DNA of 64,000 nt from Acanthochromis polyacanthus (Eukaryota > Chordata > Actinopteri > Pomacentridae), in NCBI RefSeq assembly GCF_021347895.1, contig NC_067113.1, positions 42,385,474-42,449,473 of the forward strand, written 5' to 3'. Below, in pieces: positions 23,818 to 35,460 of this stretch; position 1 is the stretch's first letter, and every line of letters starts with the position of its first letter. The position numbers were made by a program, and so were the translations under genes. The notes beneath the pieces are model-generated. The model was not told the DNA's origin and did not search any database. It saw nothing but the letters and a program-made list of their open reading frames with translations.

Positions 23818-24000
23818 TGCTATATAAGTGAAATTCAACTCTACAAGAGGTTGTCGGTTTAATGCATGAAATCTGCACCGTATCTTTTAAGTTATCTAAA
23901 CTGTTGCTTGCTTTTAATCATCTTTATTCCGTTTGGTAGTGTCTACAGATACGGACCCGTACCCGTAGCCTGTGGCCTACGGATACGGCACTTTCCCTTA

Positions 24001-24130
24001 ACATAAATATTAATGAACCATACATAAATATTAATGAGCCGGCTGATGAACGCGCTTCGTGATTGGCTGGTAATCCGACGGACATAAATATTAATGAGCC
24101 GGCGACGCTGATGAAGGCGCTTCCGTGATT
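24001..24130 (+). repeat. Internal tandem duplication around ACATAAATATTAATGA
   Basis: The 16-mer ACATAAATATTAATGA occurs at 24001, 24022 and 24082. The second and third copies share about 45 bp further, including GAGCCGGC, TGATGAA, GCGCTTC and GTGATT. Confidence 0.85.
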
Positions 24131-24411
24131 CGAGGTGAATCTGCGGAATGAATGGCAGAACTAACAGCCAGCAAACTACAAGTATTTTTTTTACCTTCAA
24201 AAGTAGCGACAGACTATTACATATTAACAACCTAAACAAAACCCTGACGTATTTTCTACGTCTGTCAACACAGACACTGCACGTCAGTCACTTTAATGTT
24301 AGCGGACTCTGTTGAATGGCTAAGTTACATCACCACAAACAAATCTCACAATATCACAGTAAATCGAGTTTGTGGTTTTTTTTAATTCATGCCGAATTAA
24401 AGAGCTGCTCC

Positions 24412-24654
24412 TCACCATTCACGAATGTTTGTTTCATATTCGACATCCTTAATTTTATCTTGTAAATTAGCGTCCGAAATTAAATGGGAACATTTGCAAT
24501 GGAGTTCGTCAGCCGCTTCCACCACTGAACGCGGTAAACTAATTAATAGGAACTGGACTTCAAACAATTTATACACGGCGTCTAAAAGCGTAAAAACTAC
24601 TTTGTCTACGTAAAGTGTGAGAGGAGACGGTGTATTTTTAGTTAAATTATACAA
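24412..24654 (-). CDS. Open frame inside the 848-bp TIR element, unrecognised
   Basis: An 80-codon ATG-to-stop frame on the minus strand ends in KIKDVEYETNIREW. It is rich in charged residues toward the C-terminus, contains a short hydrophobic segment (LLDAVYKLFEVQFLLISL), and has no zinc-finger or DDE motif that I can identify. It lies wholly inside the transposable element, so it may be a relic of that element's protein, or chance. There is no splice or promoter evidence. I would not treat it as a host gene. Confidence 0.2.
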   Translation of the reverse strand: MYNLTKNTPSPLTLYVDKVVFTLLDAVYKLFEVQFLLISLPRSVVEAADELHCKCSHLISDANLQDKIKDVEYETNIREW

Positions 24655-24834
24655 TGTTCGCCGTCAAAGTCATTCATATAAACTGCCTGTAATGTGCAGC
24701 AAATAGTAGTTAACCGGCGCCAGCTCTTCAGTGAGCTTAACACGTCCGTATCTCTAGTACAGATGCTACGGGTACGGGTCCGTACCTCTAGCATCAACCA
24801 TTCAGTTTAGTTACTGTACATGATTTTATGATGA

Positions 24835-24962
24835 TTCTTGCAATGTCTTATGTATTTTTTAATGTTTTATCTGCACCTTATTGTAATGCTCTTATTGTTT
24901 TATGTAAAGCACTTTGAATTGACTTAGACATGAAGCGTGCTATATAAACAAACTTGCCTTGG
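24835..24962 (+). mobile_element. Non-LTR retroposon 3' tail
   Basis: TGTAAAGCACTTTGAATTG followed by GTGCTATATAAACAAACTTG and CCTTGG is the 3'-end pattern I remember for L2-type LINEs and dependent SINEs in fish. Only the tail is present. Confidence 0.55.
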
Positions 24963-24965
24963 CTT

Positions 24966-25428
24966 TACAACATCCTCAACTTACGTTTGGCCTTTATGTC
25001 AAAACCGATAGAGGCCGGTCCTTGGTTTAATGTGCGGCATTTCGTTGTTACGTTGGAACTGGTTCAGTGGAGCTAGTTGGCCAGTGGAGCGGATGAATAC
25101 TGTATGTACAGTAGTCACGCGGCGCTATAAGACAGCTTTGTTTACATTTGCCACCACATTGGATTATGCTATGGTCACTTACTTCATTGCGGCTCCAAAG
25201 CGCAAGTCAGACTTACAGTTTACATTATCGCCGGTCTTTTTTTTACCGAGTTGGGTCTCAGTGTGAGCTAAGGACTCTTTTCATTACTGTAGTTATACAA
25301 ATATAAAAACTGATCGATATCGTGATGCACGAAACGGCTTTGTTTACATTTTCATCAGTGTTCCGACTTAGGGCGAAAACGTCACACCGTAGGAACAGAA
25401 CTCCGACATAAGTCCAGGACCCCCTGTA
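24966..25428. mobile_element. TA-flanked MITE with TCCTCRACTTACG-type tips
   Basis: TA dinucleotides (24966-24967 and 25427-25428) flank a 459-bp segment (24968-25426). The left end reads CAACATCCTCAACTTACG, and the right end read inward is CAGGGGGTCCTGGACTTATG, forming imperfect inverted repeats. Partial copies of the right end are at 45084-45215 (opposite strand) and 52870-52915. TA duplication and tip style suggest a Tc1/mariner or pogo-type parent. The internal open frame at 25030-25266 is unrecognised. Confidence 0.65.
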
Positions 25429-27771
25429 TTTGCTACTAACAGCTGTGTGCCAAGTTAGTTGATGTTAAATAGCTTTTTGTAGGTTGTGTATGGATTCTGC
25501 TGTGAGTTAGTGAGGAAAAGCAAACTGTACATTTGAACTTTAGATATATCTGCTGTCAGACTCTCTGGCTCCTCATGGACACTTTTGAGGCATATTCTGT
25601 TGCTCGAAAACCCTGACACAACTTTTTGAAAAGAAAGTTTTTGATTACAGCCTTTCAGCAGAGTAATGGCTCTTTAGATAAGTCTAACTCGTGTCAGCAG
25701 GTCCACCTCCTTTGATTCTCCTGCGCTGCCTGAAACCATTGAACCAGAGACGTGGGAGTTGGGATGAGCGAACCTGTTGACCATGACTGATAAACGTGGA
25801 CGATCGGAGATGAAAATTACAGTGCAGAACCACCGACTGGATCAGGTGCGATGGCACGACAAAACCATTCCTTCTCCAGAAAGTGACAAAAAAAGTAGCT
25901 AAATGAATACATTTCAGTGATGACAGAAGTCTCTTTGTGTTATGTAATGAGATAAATTATAGATAATGCTATGCTGGAAAATTACAGGGTGTCAGTCGCT
26001 CCTGTCATCTCTACTTAACCATCCTGTGATTAATTGTTCTGGCCCTGAGATCAGCTCTGACCCCTACAGGTGTGGATGGATCTGCGCTGCAACAGAGCTC
26101 TTTAATCTTGACGAGAATTCATTTTCTGTTCCAATTTTTTTTTTGAAAGCAGCCGCTAATTAAAACATGAATTGTAGTTTGATACTTTATAATTATACCG
26201 CCTCCTTTGGATGTACTGTGTAGCAAATGGCATTTTTTGATGCCAGTTGATCCTTAACTTTCTCAAAGTAAAAAATTACAATTCAGCAGTCCTAGTGCGA
26301 ATAAAAAAAATGAAGTATTCTGCTTCAGTACACCCCTTCACATGCTTCCCTATGTTTTTTGCTGACATTTGGTATTTACATGGCAGCATAAATTAATGTT
26401 AATTCAAACATCTTCAAGTTATAGTAATAGATCTTATCCTCATAATGGAATTTATCCTTAGGGAATCAGTAATTACTTGAGCCTTTCTTTCTCTGTCATT
26501 GTGTCTTAATCGTTGACTCTCAATCAAGCTTGTCGGTTGTTCCCACATTAAAATTACAGTAGAGATTAAAATCTGTTCACTGTAGTGGTTCAAGACTGGG
26601 ATAATAATGTAACTAGAAAATCTAGAAAATAGAAATTTTCCTCTAAAAGCTGTAGAGGTATGCCATGACTATTTGTGCAACTGAAAACCTCGGGTGCCGT
26701 CTTTATATTTTCTTCTTCAGAACATCTTTGAGGTGACGTTGCTCTAGACGTCCTGAGGTCCACAGGCTGCTCGGCATTTTCTTCCAGTCTGGGAGCTGTG
26801 GATCTGTAGCATGTTGTACCAGCATCCTACAGCTGCGAGACTCCACTTGCACTGACATCACGTGACTGCCCGACTAAAAATAACTCTCTCTCTCCACCAC
26901 ACGACAAGGATGATACCCGGACTAAGAATAGGCCCACTGGAGAGAAGAGACGTGATAGTAAATCATCAGTGAAGCAACGGCTGCAGACCAACAGAGGAGG
27001 ATTTAATAATTTGGCCTTGAAACAATATAATATCAGTGAAGCTTGTGACAGAGTAATTTGCTCGGTATAGCCACTGCTTGGTGCCTGTCAGCTATGCACG
27101 GTGCTGTGTTCACTACCTTCTCTGCTAATTGATATTAGAGGTCTGATGGCAAATGAATCTAGGTGTAACCTTGGCTGGCTTTTTAAAAGAAGGTGTTTAA
27201 CTGCTGGATATGAACAGCTGGACCTTTAACTTGGAGTTTAAGACCTGTTTGTGTCTTTGCAGCCTCGGATTCATCACAGGAGTGTGGGTGGGCACTGATT
27301 TAAAAGAATGAAGAGGGTTAAGAATCGGCCACTTGCATGTTCCATGGTAGAAGAAACAAGGGTCTAATATGCCTTTTCATGGTTGAGTAAATCGACATCA
27401 GAACAGTCACATCTGAATGGGATTACTTATTCTACCACCCCTTGGCCTAGAATATTTTCTTTTTCCCCTTAGGCTGCTTAGATCATGTAACCAGTGATGG
27501 TTGATCTGGCAAAACTATCAAATGATGATCTTTCGTGACGTATGTCACTCCTTGATCTGATCTGAAAAATGATCCCCCTACAAATTTAGCCGAACACCTA
27601 TGATCAGTTGTGCATATAGTTGCCTGGATACCAAGCAATTCACTCTGCATCCTGTTTTTGCCCTGAAGTTATTCGTGAAAGTTTACTTCTTTTGCAATAT
27701 CAGTTGCTGTTAACCAGCTAGTTTTCCTGTCAGTAGTCTTGCTAAGTTGCTCTTGTGACAGTCCTTTAAGT
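25429..27771. other. Non-coding, no gene seen
   Basis: About 2.3 kb without matches elsewhere in the window. The segment 26735-26930 is of higher complexity but has no sustained open frame. Confidence 0.4.
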
Positions 27772-28219
27772 CAGGGGTTCTCAAACTTTTTCTGTCAGGT
27801 TCGCGTTCTGCCCAATTTGATCTCAAGTGGGCCAAACCAGTAAAATGACAGCATAAAAAACATATAAATAACAAGTTTTTCCTTTGTTTTAGTTCAAAAA
27901 AGTACATTCTGAAAGTGATCATATTTAATTTACTGCACTTTTTACAAACCATTATCAGCATCCTGAAATTTCTTAAGAAAAATAAGTTCAATTTCAACAA
28001 TATTATGTCTCAGTTGATCATGTACACATGCACTTTGCAACTGACAGGTCATAATTGATCTACAAAGACACGAAACATTTAGTCACAGCTATCTGGAAAT
28101 GAAAAAAAAAAGAAAAATTAAAAACTGTAGTTTTTACTCTTTGTAAAGTCTTCCCATGGATCGAAATGACCATCTGGTGGGTCAGTTTTGGCCTGCGGGC
28201 CGTATGTTTGACAACCCTG
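27772..28219. mobile_element. hAT-type MITE
   Basis: The left end is CAGGGGTTCTCAAACTTTTT and the right end is GTATGTTTGACAACCCTG, giving inverted tips of the form CAGGGKTNTCAAAC, typical of hAT Charlie-like elements. Near the ends are GTGGGCCAAACCAG and GGCCTGCGGGCCG, also typical of this group and shared in style with 52961-53848. The flanking 8-mers no longer match. Confidence 0.7.
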
Positions 28220-31200
28220 GTAAAAATACTCAATAGATGAACCGAGGTGGCGACGCTGGTGTTCCAATTGCAGATTAACAAAAAAAAATGGCCAAAAGTG
28301 TACATAATGTCCACATAAAACAATGATGCTTTTAAACTTAGTAATTTGTTCTTTTCCAATGTGTGACTGTAAAATGAGCTTTTTTTTGAACGTTATTAGA
28401 TTGGACTTTTTTAAAAACAAAAAAAAACTACAGTACATCTCTACCTTTGATATTTGTAAATGTAAAAGGTAATGTTAATTTTATAAATCTTAAATGTACA
28501 ACATGCATTAAAGCAGATCAGCTAAGTAGTGGCTCCATCAAAATATTCAATATCATCACCAAGTGAAGCGTAAAATGTCGAGGGAATATAGGACTAGACC
28601 TGGTTGTGAAGATAGCACTGATTTCCTGTAGCTGTTTGAGAAAACCTTGCTCAACATATGACCACCTTTCTTTCTTCTTAAAGATCTCATATGATATCTA
28701 CATGCTGTACATTGATTTATTTCATGTATGAACATGAATTGTCCCTCTTGGCTGCACCAACAGTCATGGTGCACAGGACTGAGCAACATTGCATATCAGT
28801 GTTTCCAAAAGGCTGGTTAGATGTGACCTTGAAGGCATTTATGAGTAATTGGCTGCTCTGTCACTGGAAGGCAAGCAGGCGGCCATTTTTGGCTACTACA
28901 AGAAGACTACGTACTCTAAGGCAGATATGTTGGCCCTATTTATCAAGCCCCTGGAAATGACAGGGCATGACAGACCGGTCGATGTATGATCATGCCATCA
29001 CTGGTGTTATCGTGTGTTGGTGTGGAGGCATCGGTGCATGGCCGACCCAAACATCTTCAGGGCAAGTTGGATGATGAGGCCGGTTGGAGGTCTGGAAGCG
29101 ATGATAAGAGCAAGTGGTTCACCTTCTACTTGGATGACCCCTGAGAAGATCAGGGTTGCTGCAGCGAAGGGTGACGTAAAGGACATTTCTCCATAGCTGT
29201 TTACGTCAAGCACGTTGGTGTATTTTTAGTTGATAACACATTGTAGGTTTTGATGAGTTGCAGTTGAGTACATTTACCTTTAAAAGATAAATGAGAATAT
29301 CTTGATGGAATACAGTCTCCTGTGAGGACATTTGCTGCTCCGTGACAGACTAGATATCATCACTGCTTCCATTTAGTCAGCGATGCACTCAGTATATTTG
29401 GGGAATTACCTCACCATGCCTCGGCTTTAAGCTAATCGCCTGAACTCAATTTTACCATAACAATAGAAACCATTAGCAGGTTCAGCAGTGAGAAAATATT
29501 ACAGGATATTTTCCCCTCAGGTTTTTTTGGATTAGTTTAGCTCTAAAAAAATGCTGCCGTGGTCAGTTTCAAAACATTATATAACTTCAGAAATTTGTAT
29601 CTTAACCTAAATGTAGGAGGTTTGTGATATAATTAGATGAATTATTGGGAAAAGGGAGACAAAATCATGTATCTTCTAAGTGTGGATACAAACAATACAT
29701 TATAAATGGAGATGAGGTGAGGAGAAAAGGATCGGAGAGACTTGTGAGGAGGTGGATTAGCAAGTCAACGGTGCCTTGAAGCATTATTGACCTATTAACA
29801 TAGCAGATATCTGTTTGACTGTGGAGGCAGAGAAAAGAGCAGCAATTCGACTGGGGGTGACTGCCAAGCAACATCCGGCTGCCTTTGAAAGCACAACCTA
29901 ATTTACTGGGAAAACTACAGCCGATGACCTCTGACAATTATCATTCACGCGAGAAGATGTGAATAGTTGGGAAGACAATCAGGAGCACGTTTGTCAATTT
30001 TCTGTTTGCCTCAAATAATCACGCCAAATAACAGCTTTGCGAAGCCAATCTTCAGCATGCAACAAATAGATTGGCGTCACCCAAAACTGAAATGATAATA
30101 TTAACTTCAGAGTGGCAGGTTAGACGTAATGGAGTGTCGTGGAGAAACACTATTGATCCCGCTTGCTGTTATGATTGAGAATCACAGAAGGTGTGATTGA
30201 AAACATAAAACATTCCTGTCATTCAGTATTGAATGTGAGCTGAGTGGTCCTCTAATTGCCATATTTCCTGTTATTGTGTTATCAGAGGGCGTTAAATGAG
30301 GACAGGGGCAGGTAAAATCAACATAAAAAGATTAGTCCGTCCAACAGCATACGAAGCGTCACTTAGAGCTGTTTACCCGCTTTACAGATCTGGGAAATTG
30401 GAAGACATGTTTGAGAGAGGTTAAGCTCTTAATTTGAATTTTAGCAGGCCTGCCTTGTCAAAAAGTACACTGATTATGCCCTGTTTCAGCCATGTCACTC
30501 AACTGGAGAAGCCAAGTTCTAATTAAATATCGACTAACATTGCTAAGAGATGTTTTTGGGGTCTCTTTATTTGCCTGCTCTCACTTTTCCAATTCAAATT
30601 TTTTAGGTTAAGGAGCATTTACCCTGTGAGTCATCCTGCTGTTGATGTTGCTTATTATTCAGCAGCAATTGACATTTTCCCTTTCTATCAGGCAGACAGT
30701 GTCCATTTACTGGTAGTTTTCCCCAGCCCTGATGGGTGACTCCGTCTTTTCTTTGAAATGACATCTTGAGATGTGTAATTTCTGGGGGAGCTGGCTCATT
30801 ACTATGCAGATTCATTTGGTGCCCTTGTGTCCTGTCACCTCCACTTGTCACCCATTTTCGTCTCCTCTTCCCCACTCCTGAGCAGCGTCATCTGTGGCGA
30901 ATCTAGTTTTGTCATGTGGCCGTTAACAATCAGGCGAGCTGACAGCCGCCCACCATCCACCCATCAGGGCTCTTCTCTACGCACACATGCATGTCTCGGG
31001 AGAAAGGTGAAACTTTAAGCGTGATCTACATGCACTCCTCCATCCTTCCCCTCAAGCGGCGAGTGGGTGAGGAGAGAACGGGGGAGGTGGACGCGAGGAT
31101 GACACAGTGGTGCATGAGTGTCACATCATCCATCAGTCTGTCACAGGCCGTTGCACAGCTTCTCCCAGAGATGCTGTCGATCTGTAAACAAGAGAGAGAA

Positions 31201-31628
31201 GCAGCAGGCTTCCTGGGGCACCATGCGTCTCCTCTATGAATCACACACTGCTAGGGAGACAATTCGACCAAAGCAGCGGTTTTGATCCACACGGCCAGGT
31301 GTGGATGACAAACGCCTCTGAAGAATGCCTCTCATAATCAACCGGCTGTGTCGGGGGCATGAAAACAATCAATGGCCTCGCCACATTTTCTAACGAGGGA
31401 ATAACGTTGACTTGGAAAAACTGACAACAGGAGTTCTCCTGCTTTGCCGCCTTAAAAAGAGCAGTCTGATTGCTTTGTTCGACTAACTAGTTTTATTAGC
31501 TATCCCTGGATGTTTTTAAGTGCTTTACTTATTACCTTTGGCACTGAAAAATGCTCATCATGGAGCTTTTTGATGGAAAATCGTTTCTCCAAGGAGCTAA
31601 TATTGTGATGGAAATGACAGTAGCAACA
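28220..31628. other. Non-coding, no confirmed gene
   Basis: 3.4 kb without established genes. At 28690-29215 open frames exist on both strands, and the sequence looks more structured than its surroundings, possibly an old transposon piece, but I recognise no domain. 30600-31250 is a complex, repeat-free stretch with overlapping frames on both strands. Confidence 0.35.
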
Positions 31629-32169
31629 TACAGGGTGTCTCTTTACAATTTTAAGAATTTATTACAAAGGCAGATGAAAAGATATCTTAACCAGATTTGT
31701 TTTATTGTAATCAGTTTTATTGTAATCAGTTTATTAAAGTTTGTAATCACATTGAAATTGTGTGTTTCAGGTATCCTGTTGGTGAAAGAGGTACCGTTAA
31801 ATGAAACCCTAAAAAATGGCTCCTCAAGTGGAGGCACAATGTGTATCTAGATATCACTCCCTTGGACTTCTTTCTGTTGGGGTTATGTTAAAGATATTAT
31901 GTATTGCACAAAGATATGGGACACTACTGGCTTGAAGCAAAAGATTTCTGATGCCATTGCCACCACTGATGAGGCTATGCTATCGCGAACATGACAAGAA
32001 ATCGAGTACCGTCTTGATGTGCATCGTGCAACTAATGGTGCCATAGAGAGGTGTATTAAATGAGATTGATTGCCCTGATTACAATATAACAAATGTGGTT
32101 AAGATATCTGACCAACTGCCTTTGTAATCAATTATTAAAATTGTAAAGAGACTTTACGGGCAGCCTCTA
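31629..32169 (+). mobile_element. Deleted Tc1/mariner-superfamily element with about 85-bp inverted repeats
   Basis: A TA sits on each side of 31631-32167. The left end has TCTCTTTACAATTTTAA, ATTACAAAGGCAG, AGATATCTTAACCAG and TTATTGTAATCAG, and the same blocks recur in reverse complement in the same order from 32154 back to 32067. Next to the left tip about nine bases present at the right tip (CCCGTAAAG) are missing. The left arm also has a short TTTTATTGTAATCAG duplication. The surviving coding part is described separately. Confidence 0.85.
31852..32063 (+). pseudogene. Transposase C-terminal remnant with PLDFFL motif
   Basis: The segment reads TPLDFFLLG, shifts frame by one inserted base, and continues GYVKDIMY, then TTGLKQKISDAIATTD and MLSRT, a TGA in place of a tryptophan codon at 31992-31994, then QEIEYRLDVHRATNGA, ending at TGA 32061. 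PLDFFLWG with a conserved aspartate is the third-acidic-residue region of Tc1/mariner-superfamily transposases, and EIEYRLDVxRATxGA is the tail. The helix-turn-helix and the first two catalytic acids are gone, and the frameshift and stop make it dead. It lies on the plus strand between the element's inverted repeats. The start given is the first base I can align. Confidence 0.8.
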
Positions 32170-33097
32170 TATTTTATTGATGCACCTGTGCCGTAACGGT
32201 TGCTAAATATCAGGCTTCTGTGAAGTAATTAGCTGCTGATGGCCACGTTCAAACCCACCCTGCTACCCTTTCATCACACACTGAGCCAAGCAGCAATCAG
32301 CTATCTGCTGTATATTGGAAGATGGGGGGGATGGGACTCACTCAGTCCTTTATTGCGCCTCTAATTATTTTCCACATCACATGATTAATATTGTCACTTT
32401 GATTTTGCTCTGAGTCCATTAGATGAAAGACTCTGTGACAGAGGACACTGCTTGTACGGCAAGGGGTCGCTAACGTTTGCTGCCCTATCATTTCCGGGCC
32501 TCACAGACACCTCTGTCCTCCACAATGAGAAGACTTTGAGCCAGACTGTTGGAGTCAGGCCTGCCGCCTATAGTGGGGGCTGCTGGCTGGGACGGGGCCA
32601 GGGCTACCACTGGGGCCAAGCTATTTCTGAACAGGACCAGGGAGGATGCAGCTGGTGTTCCTGTGTTTGACAGAGTCAGTATGCCAGTGGAACCCCTCCA
32701 GAACCAACGAGCTCTTTCAGAACAACACCAACCACTATAACAGCCAGTAATCACTGCACAACTCATGGCCGTGCCTTGGCTGGGGACACACAAGGACAAG
32801 AGGGGCGTTAGTTTTCACCGAAGGGCTCACTATCTATCTCTAGGTAAAAATTCTCCTTCAGTGCAATATGACTTACCCTTCAGTTCAGTTAAAACCAAGC
32901 AACCTGATGGCTACATCACCAAAAATACTTAATTGTCTATAATTGCACCCTTATTCGAGTAGGCCAGAGAGCACGTTGTCATCCATTCTGATTATTGATG
33001 AACAATAATTAACCCCCATAATGTAGGCAACCTCTTGTGTTTGTGTGAAAATTGCCTGTAAAGTCTTAGGTGGAGTCGTCAACCTGGAAATGTACAA
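32170..33097. other. Non-coding, no gene seen
   Basis: A GC-richer patch at 32450-32800 is open on both strands without a recognised domain. Confidence 0.4.
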
Positions 33098-33240
33098 AAT
33101 AGAGCATCTGTGGCTCAGGTGGAGGAGCAGGTTGTCCGCTAATCGCAAGGTTGGCAGTTGTGACGGTGTGTGTGAAAGAGAAGCACATCGTAAAGCACTT
33201 TGAGTACCATTGAGGTAGAAAAGCGCTGTATCAGTGCTTA
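33098..33240 (+). mobile_element. tRNA-derived SINE, B box lost
   Basis: GAGCATCTGTGGCTCAGGTGG holds a degenerate pol III A box (TGGCTCAGGTGG, 33111-33122), followed by GAGCAGGTTGTCCGC and TAATCGCAAGGTTGGCAG, a head I remember from acanthomorph fish SINEs. Where the B box should follow (GTTCGAATC) the sequence jumps to GTTGTGACGGTG, so an internal deletion removed it. The tail GTAAAGCACTTTGAGTACC with AAAAGCGCTGTATC is of LINE-2 style. It cannot be transcribed normally. Confidence 0.8.
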
Positions 33241-34227
33241 CTACGTTGTATATTTTAACCCAAATTTAATCAGATTGATCCTTATACTTAACAAAATAAT
33301 CTTGCATCCTAAAAATAACTAAACAAAATTAAAAAGAAGACATAAGTCCAAAAATCTAGCTAGAATAATTTAGAATTATCAGAGCTGACATTCAACATTT
33401 TTCTGATTATGCGTATAAATATCTTTTGAGCTGATTCCTGATACAATAAATTGAAATTCAAAATGGGATACTTTGATTCAGGGTCAAACAATCACCTCTC
33501 GTACTAGTAAAACCCTATTAAAACCCAAGAATGAAATAAAAACCTCTCCTTTTTAAACTCGTGTAAAACATCACACCACAATCATCTTGTCCAGCCGCCA
33601 TCTCTGGACATTTGTTTGCCCTTGTAGATGCAAAATCACAGCTCCACTGTCATTAAACAGGGTGATAATGGCCTCTTGAGTCTACTAGAATGGATTGGAA
33701 GACCCCGCTAGATCATATGTTAGGGAATATGGCACTGCGATGGCTGTGTAATGGACTGGTAGCATCTGAAATGTGTGATAATGGTTTAAATTCTATTTAC
33801 AAAGGTTTTCCACCTGAAAAGAGGAAATTATTAACACATCAATACATCTTGCTATTTGTTGGAATTTAGTGTCTAAAAATCTCCTAAAATGACCACAAAT
33901 ACAGCTTGGCACCGAAAAATATGAATCTGTAAAGTCTTTATAAGACATTATTAGTCAGCTGAAGTTCCAGATTCATTTAGAAACAGCAGAAACAAGATTC
34001 ATTTGATACTGAACCTTGCATTTTTATCATATGATTGTCATCGGCATATAGTGGGTCCACTTGTTACTGACTTGTACGTAATAAATTTAGCATTTCCCTC
34101 AGTGAACTTTAAGGCGTTGTGTCAGTATTAACTTAATCTGAATTCCAGTTGTGTAAGAAAACTACCAGAAACTTCTTTAACCTAGGCGATTGTTCAGTGC
34201 ATATTGTGGTTTTTATCAGTCTTTCGT
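33241..34227. other. AT-rich non-coding sequence
   Basis: Nothing recognised. Confidence 0.4.
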
Positions 34228-34290
34228 CTTGAGTTGTGGTGCTGCTATGGTGAAGGAATTTCCCTCAGGATAAATAAAGTATCCATCTGT
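34228..34290 (+). repeat. Possible LINE/SINE 3' tail
   Basis: GAAGGAATTTCCCTCAGGAT followed by AAATAAAGTATCCATCTG resembles the AATTTCCC...AATAAAGTATCTATCT tail frequent in fish retroposons. No body is seen. Confidence 0.4.
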
Positions 34291-35356
34291 TGATGTACCT
34301 CCATCACCATATCTCTCAAACTTTCGTCTGTTTGCTGTATTTCAGGTAAATTCAGATGGTGGCCTATGGATGAGATTGGTTGAATTTATGTTAATTGTTC
34401 CCGGAGTGACTGATTACTGTATCTCTTTATTTCTTTAAAATGTTACGATTTCTCAAGGGTATCTTCAGATACCTTATTTTGTCTGGCCAATTGTCCAGAG
34501 TCTAAAGATACTCAGTTTTGTTCAGTGTATGCCAAAGGAAAACATGAAATCCTCACATATCAGAGCTTGCGAACAGCAAAGATCTGCATTTTTTTTTTAC
34601 AGGATCTACTAAATGATGTCAGAATATGCTCACATTTTCGTGAATGAAAATGTTTCATTTTTGTTTCTATGAATCATCTATTGATTATTGGATTCCTGAA
34701 ATAAAAACCCTTGCTGTGCTGGATAGGAGGGTGACCTTTCAGTGCTGCGTAAAGTGTGATCACCACAGGGTGCTGGGATATGTGATTCACCAGTGGAAAC
34801 AGTCATACTGCCTTTTCTGGGTTTTTGTTGTGGTAGACCATCAAAAACAATGGCATAGCACAAAAGACCAAGCCTTTTATGTTGACATTGATTTTAGCTC
34901 ATGAACAAAATGTTCTGTTCAGTGGCAGACTGTTATTTTTTACTTTTGAACTAAATGTGAAAAGAGGTGAAAATGTATATTTTTACCATCACTATTATCT
35001 GTTTCAACAACTATTTTTTGTTCTGCTTTTTCTGCTTTTCACTGATTTAATTTTGTTCCACCAATGCACATTCACAACACCCAAATTTAGAATTTTAGGA
35101 ATCAGACTTTGGAGCTTCAGTAATGTGGTACATACCCTAAAGAGTAAATATTTAAGCAGACTCTTGAACATATTTGTTTTAAAATCATCCAAAATGATCA
35201 ATAATTATTGATATCGAATGAAATTGCATTTTTTTAGCCATATCTCCCTGCTGTAATATGAACTACTTTATACATTACTAGCTGTTACAAAAGGCAGAAA
35301 TCAACATAATTAAGGTGAATCTGTGCTTTTTGTAATGAATTGTTTTACTTCCAGAG
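34291..35356. other. AT-rich non-coding sequence
   Basis: Open frames at 34644-34904 and 34879-35211 are T-rich and match nothing recognised. The right end is a candidate intron with a pyrimidine-rich stretch before an AG at 35355-35356. Confidence 0.35.
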
Positions 35357-35460
35357 CTGCACAATGGATCGGATTTGGCAGTTTGGAGGTTACTTCAGCT
35401 CCCTGGGCTCTTGGTCGTGTTCCTCGAGCTGTTCCTGGAGAGTGCCGTCGCCACGTGGAA
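35357..35460 (+). CDS. Candidate internal exon, unrecognised protein
   Basis: TTGTTTTACTTCCAGAG precedes this segment and GTGAGT follows at 35461, a good acceptor and donor pair. The frame starting at 35357 is open and reads LHNGSDLAVWRLLQLPG, then LLVVFLELFLESAVATW, with two bases left before the donor. The segment is clearly GC-richer than the flanking DNA. The hydrophobic run could be a membrane segment. Another frame gives a cysteine/serine-rich peptide that is also open. I do not recognise either product, and no neighbouring exon is evident, so this could be a chance pair of splice signals. Confidence 0.28.

Larger units (their letters stand above)
23943..24791. mobile_element. 848-bp TIR element with ACGGACCCGTACCCGTAGC tips
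   Basis: The outer 27 bp on each side (23943-23969 and 24765-24791) are reverse complements with two mismatches; the core is ACGGACCCGTACCCGTAGC. Shorter inverted GATACGG motifs follow inside both ends. No matching target duplication flanks it. The interior has a duplicated block near the left end and one 80-codon open frame on the minus strand. The base composition, with many CG dinucleotides, differs from the AT-rich flanks. The superfamily is not assigned. Confidence 0.75.

Noticed and set aside
27772..28219. 8-bp target duplication for the hAT MITE
   Set aside because: The flanking 8-mers (CTTTAAGT and GTAAAAAT) do not match, so no duplication is claimed.
28690..29215. Possible old transposon coding piece, both strands open
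   Set aside because: I could not identify a domain or element ends.
33101..33180. Possible tRNA gene
   Set aside because: The A box is embedded in a known SINE-type head, the B box is missing, and no cloverleaf can be drawn.
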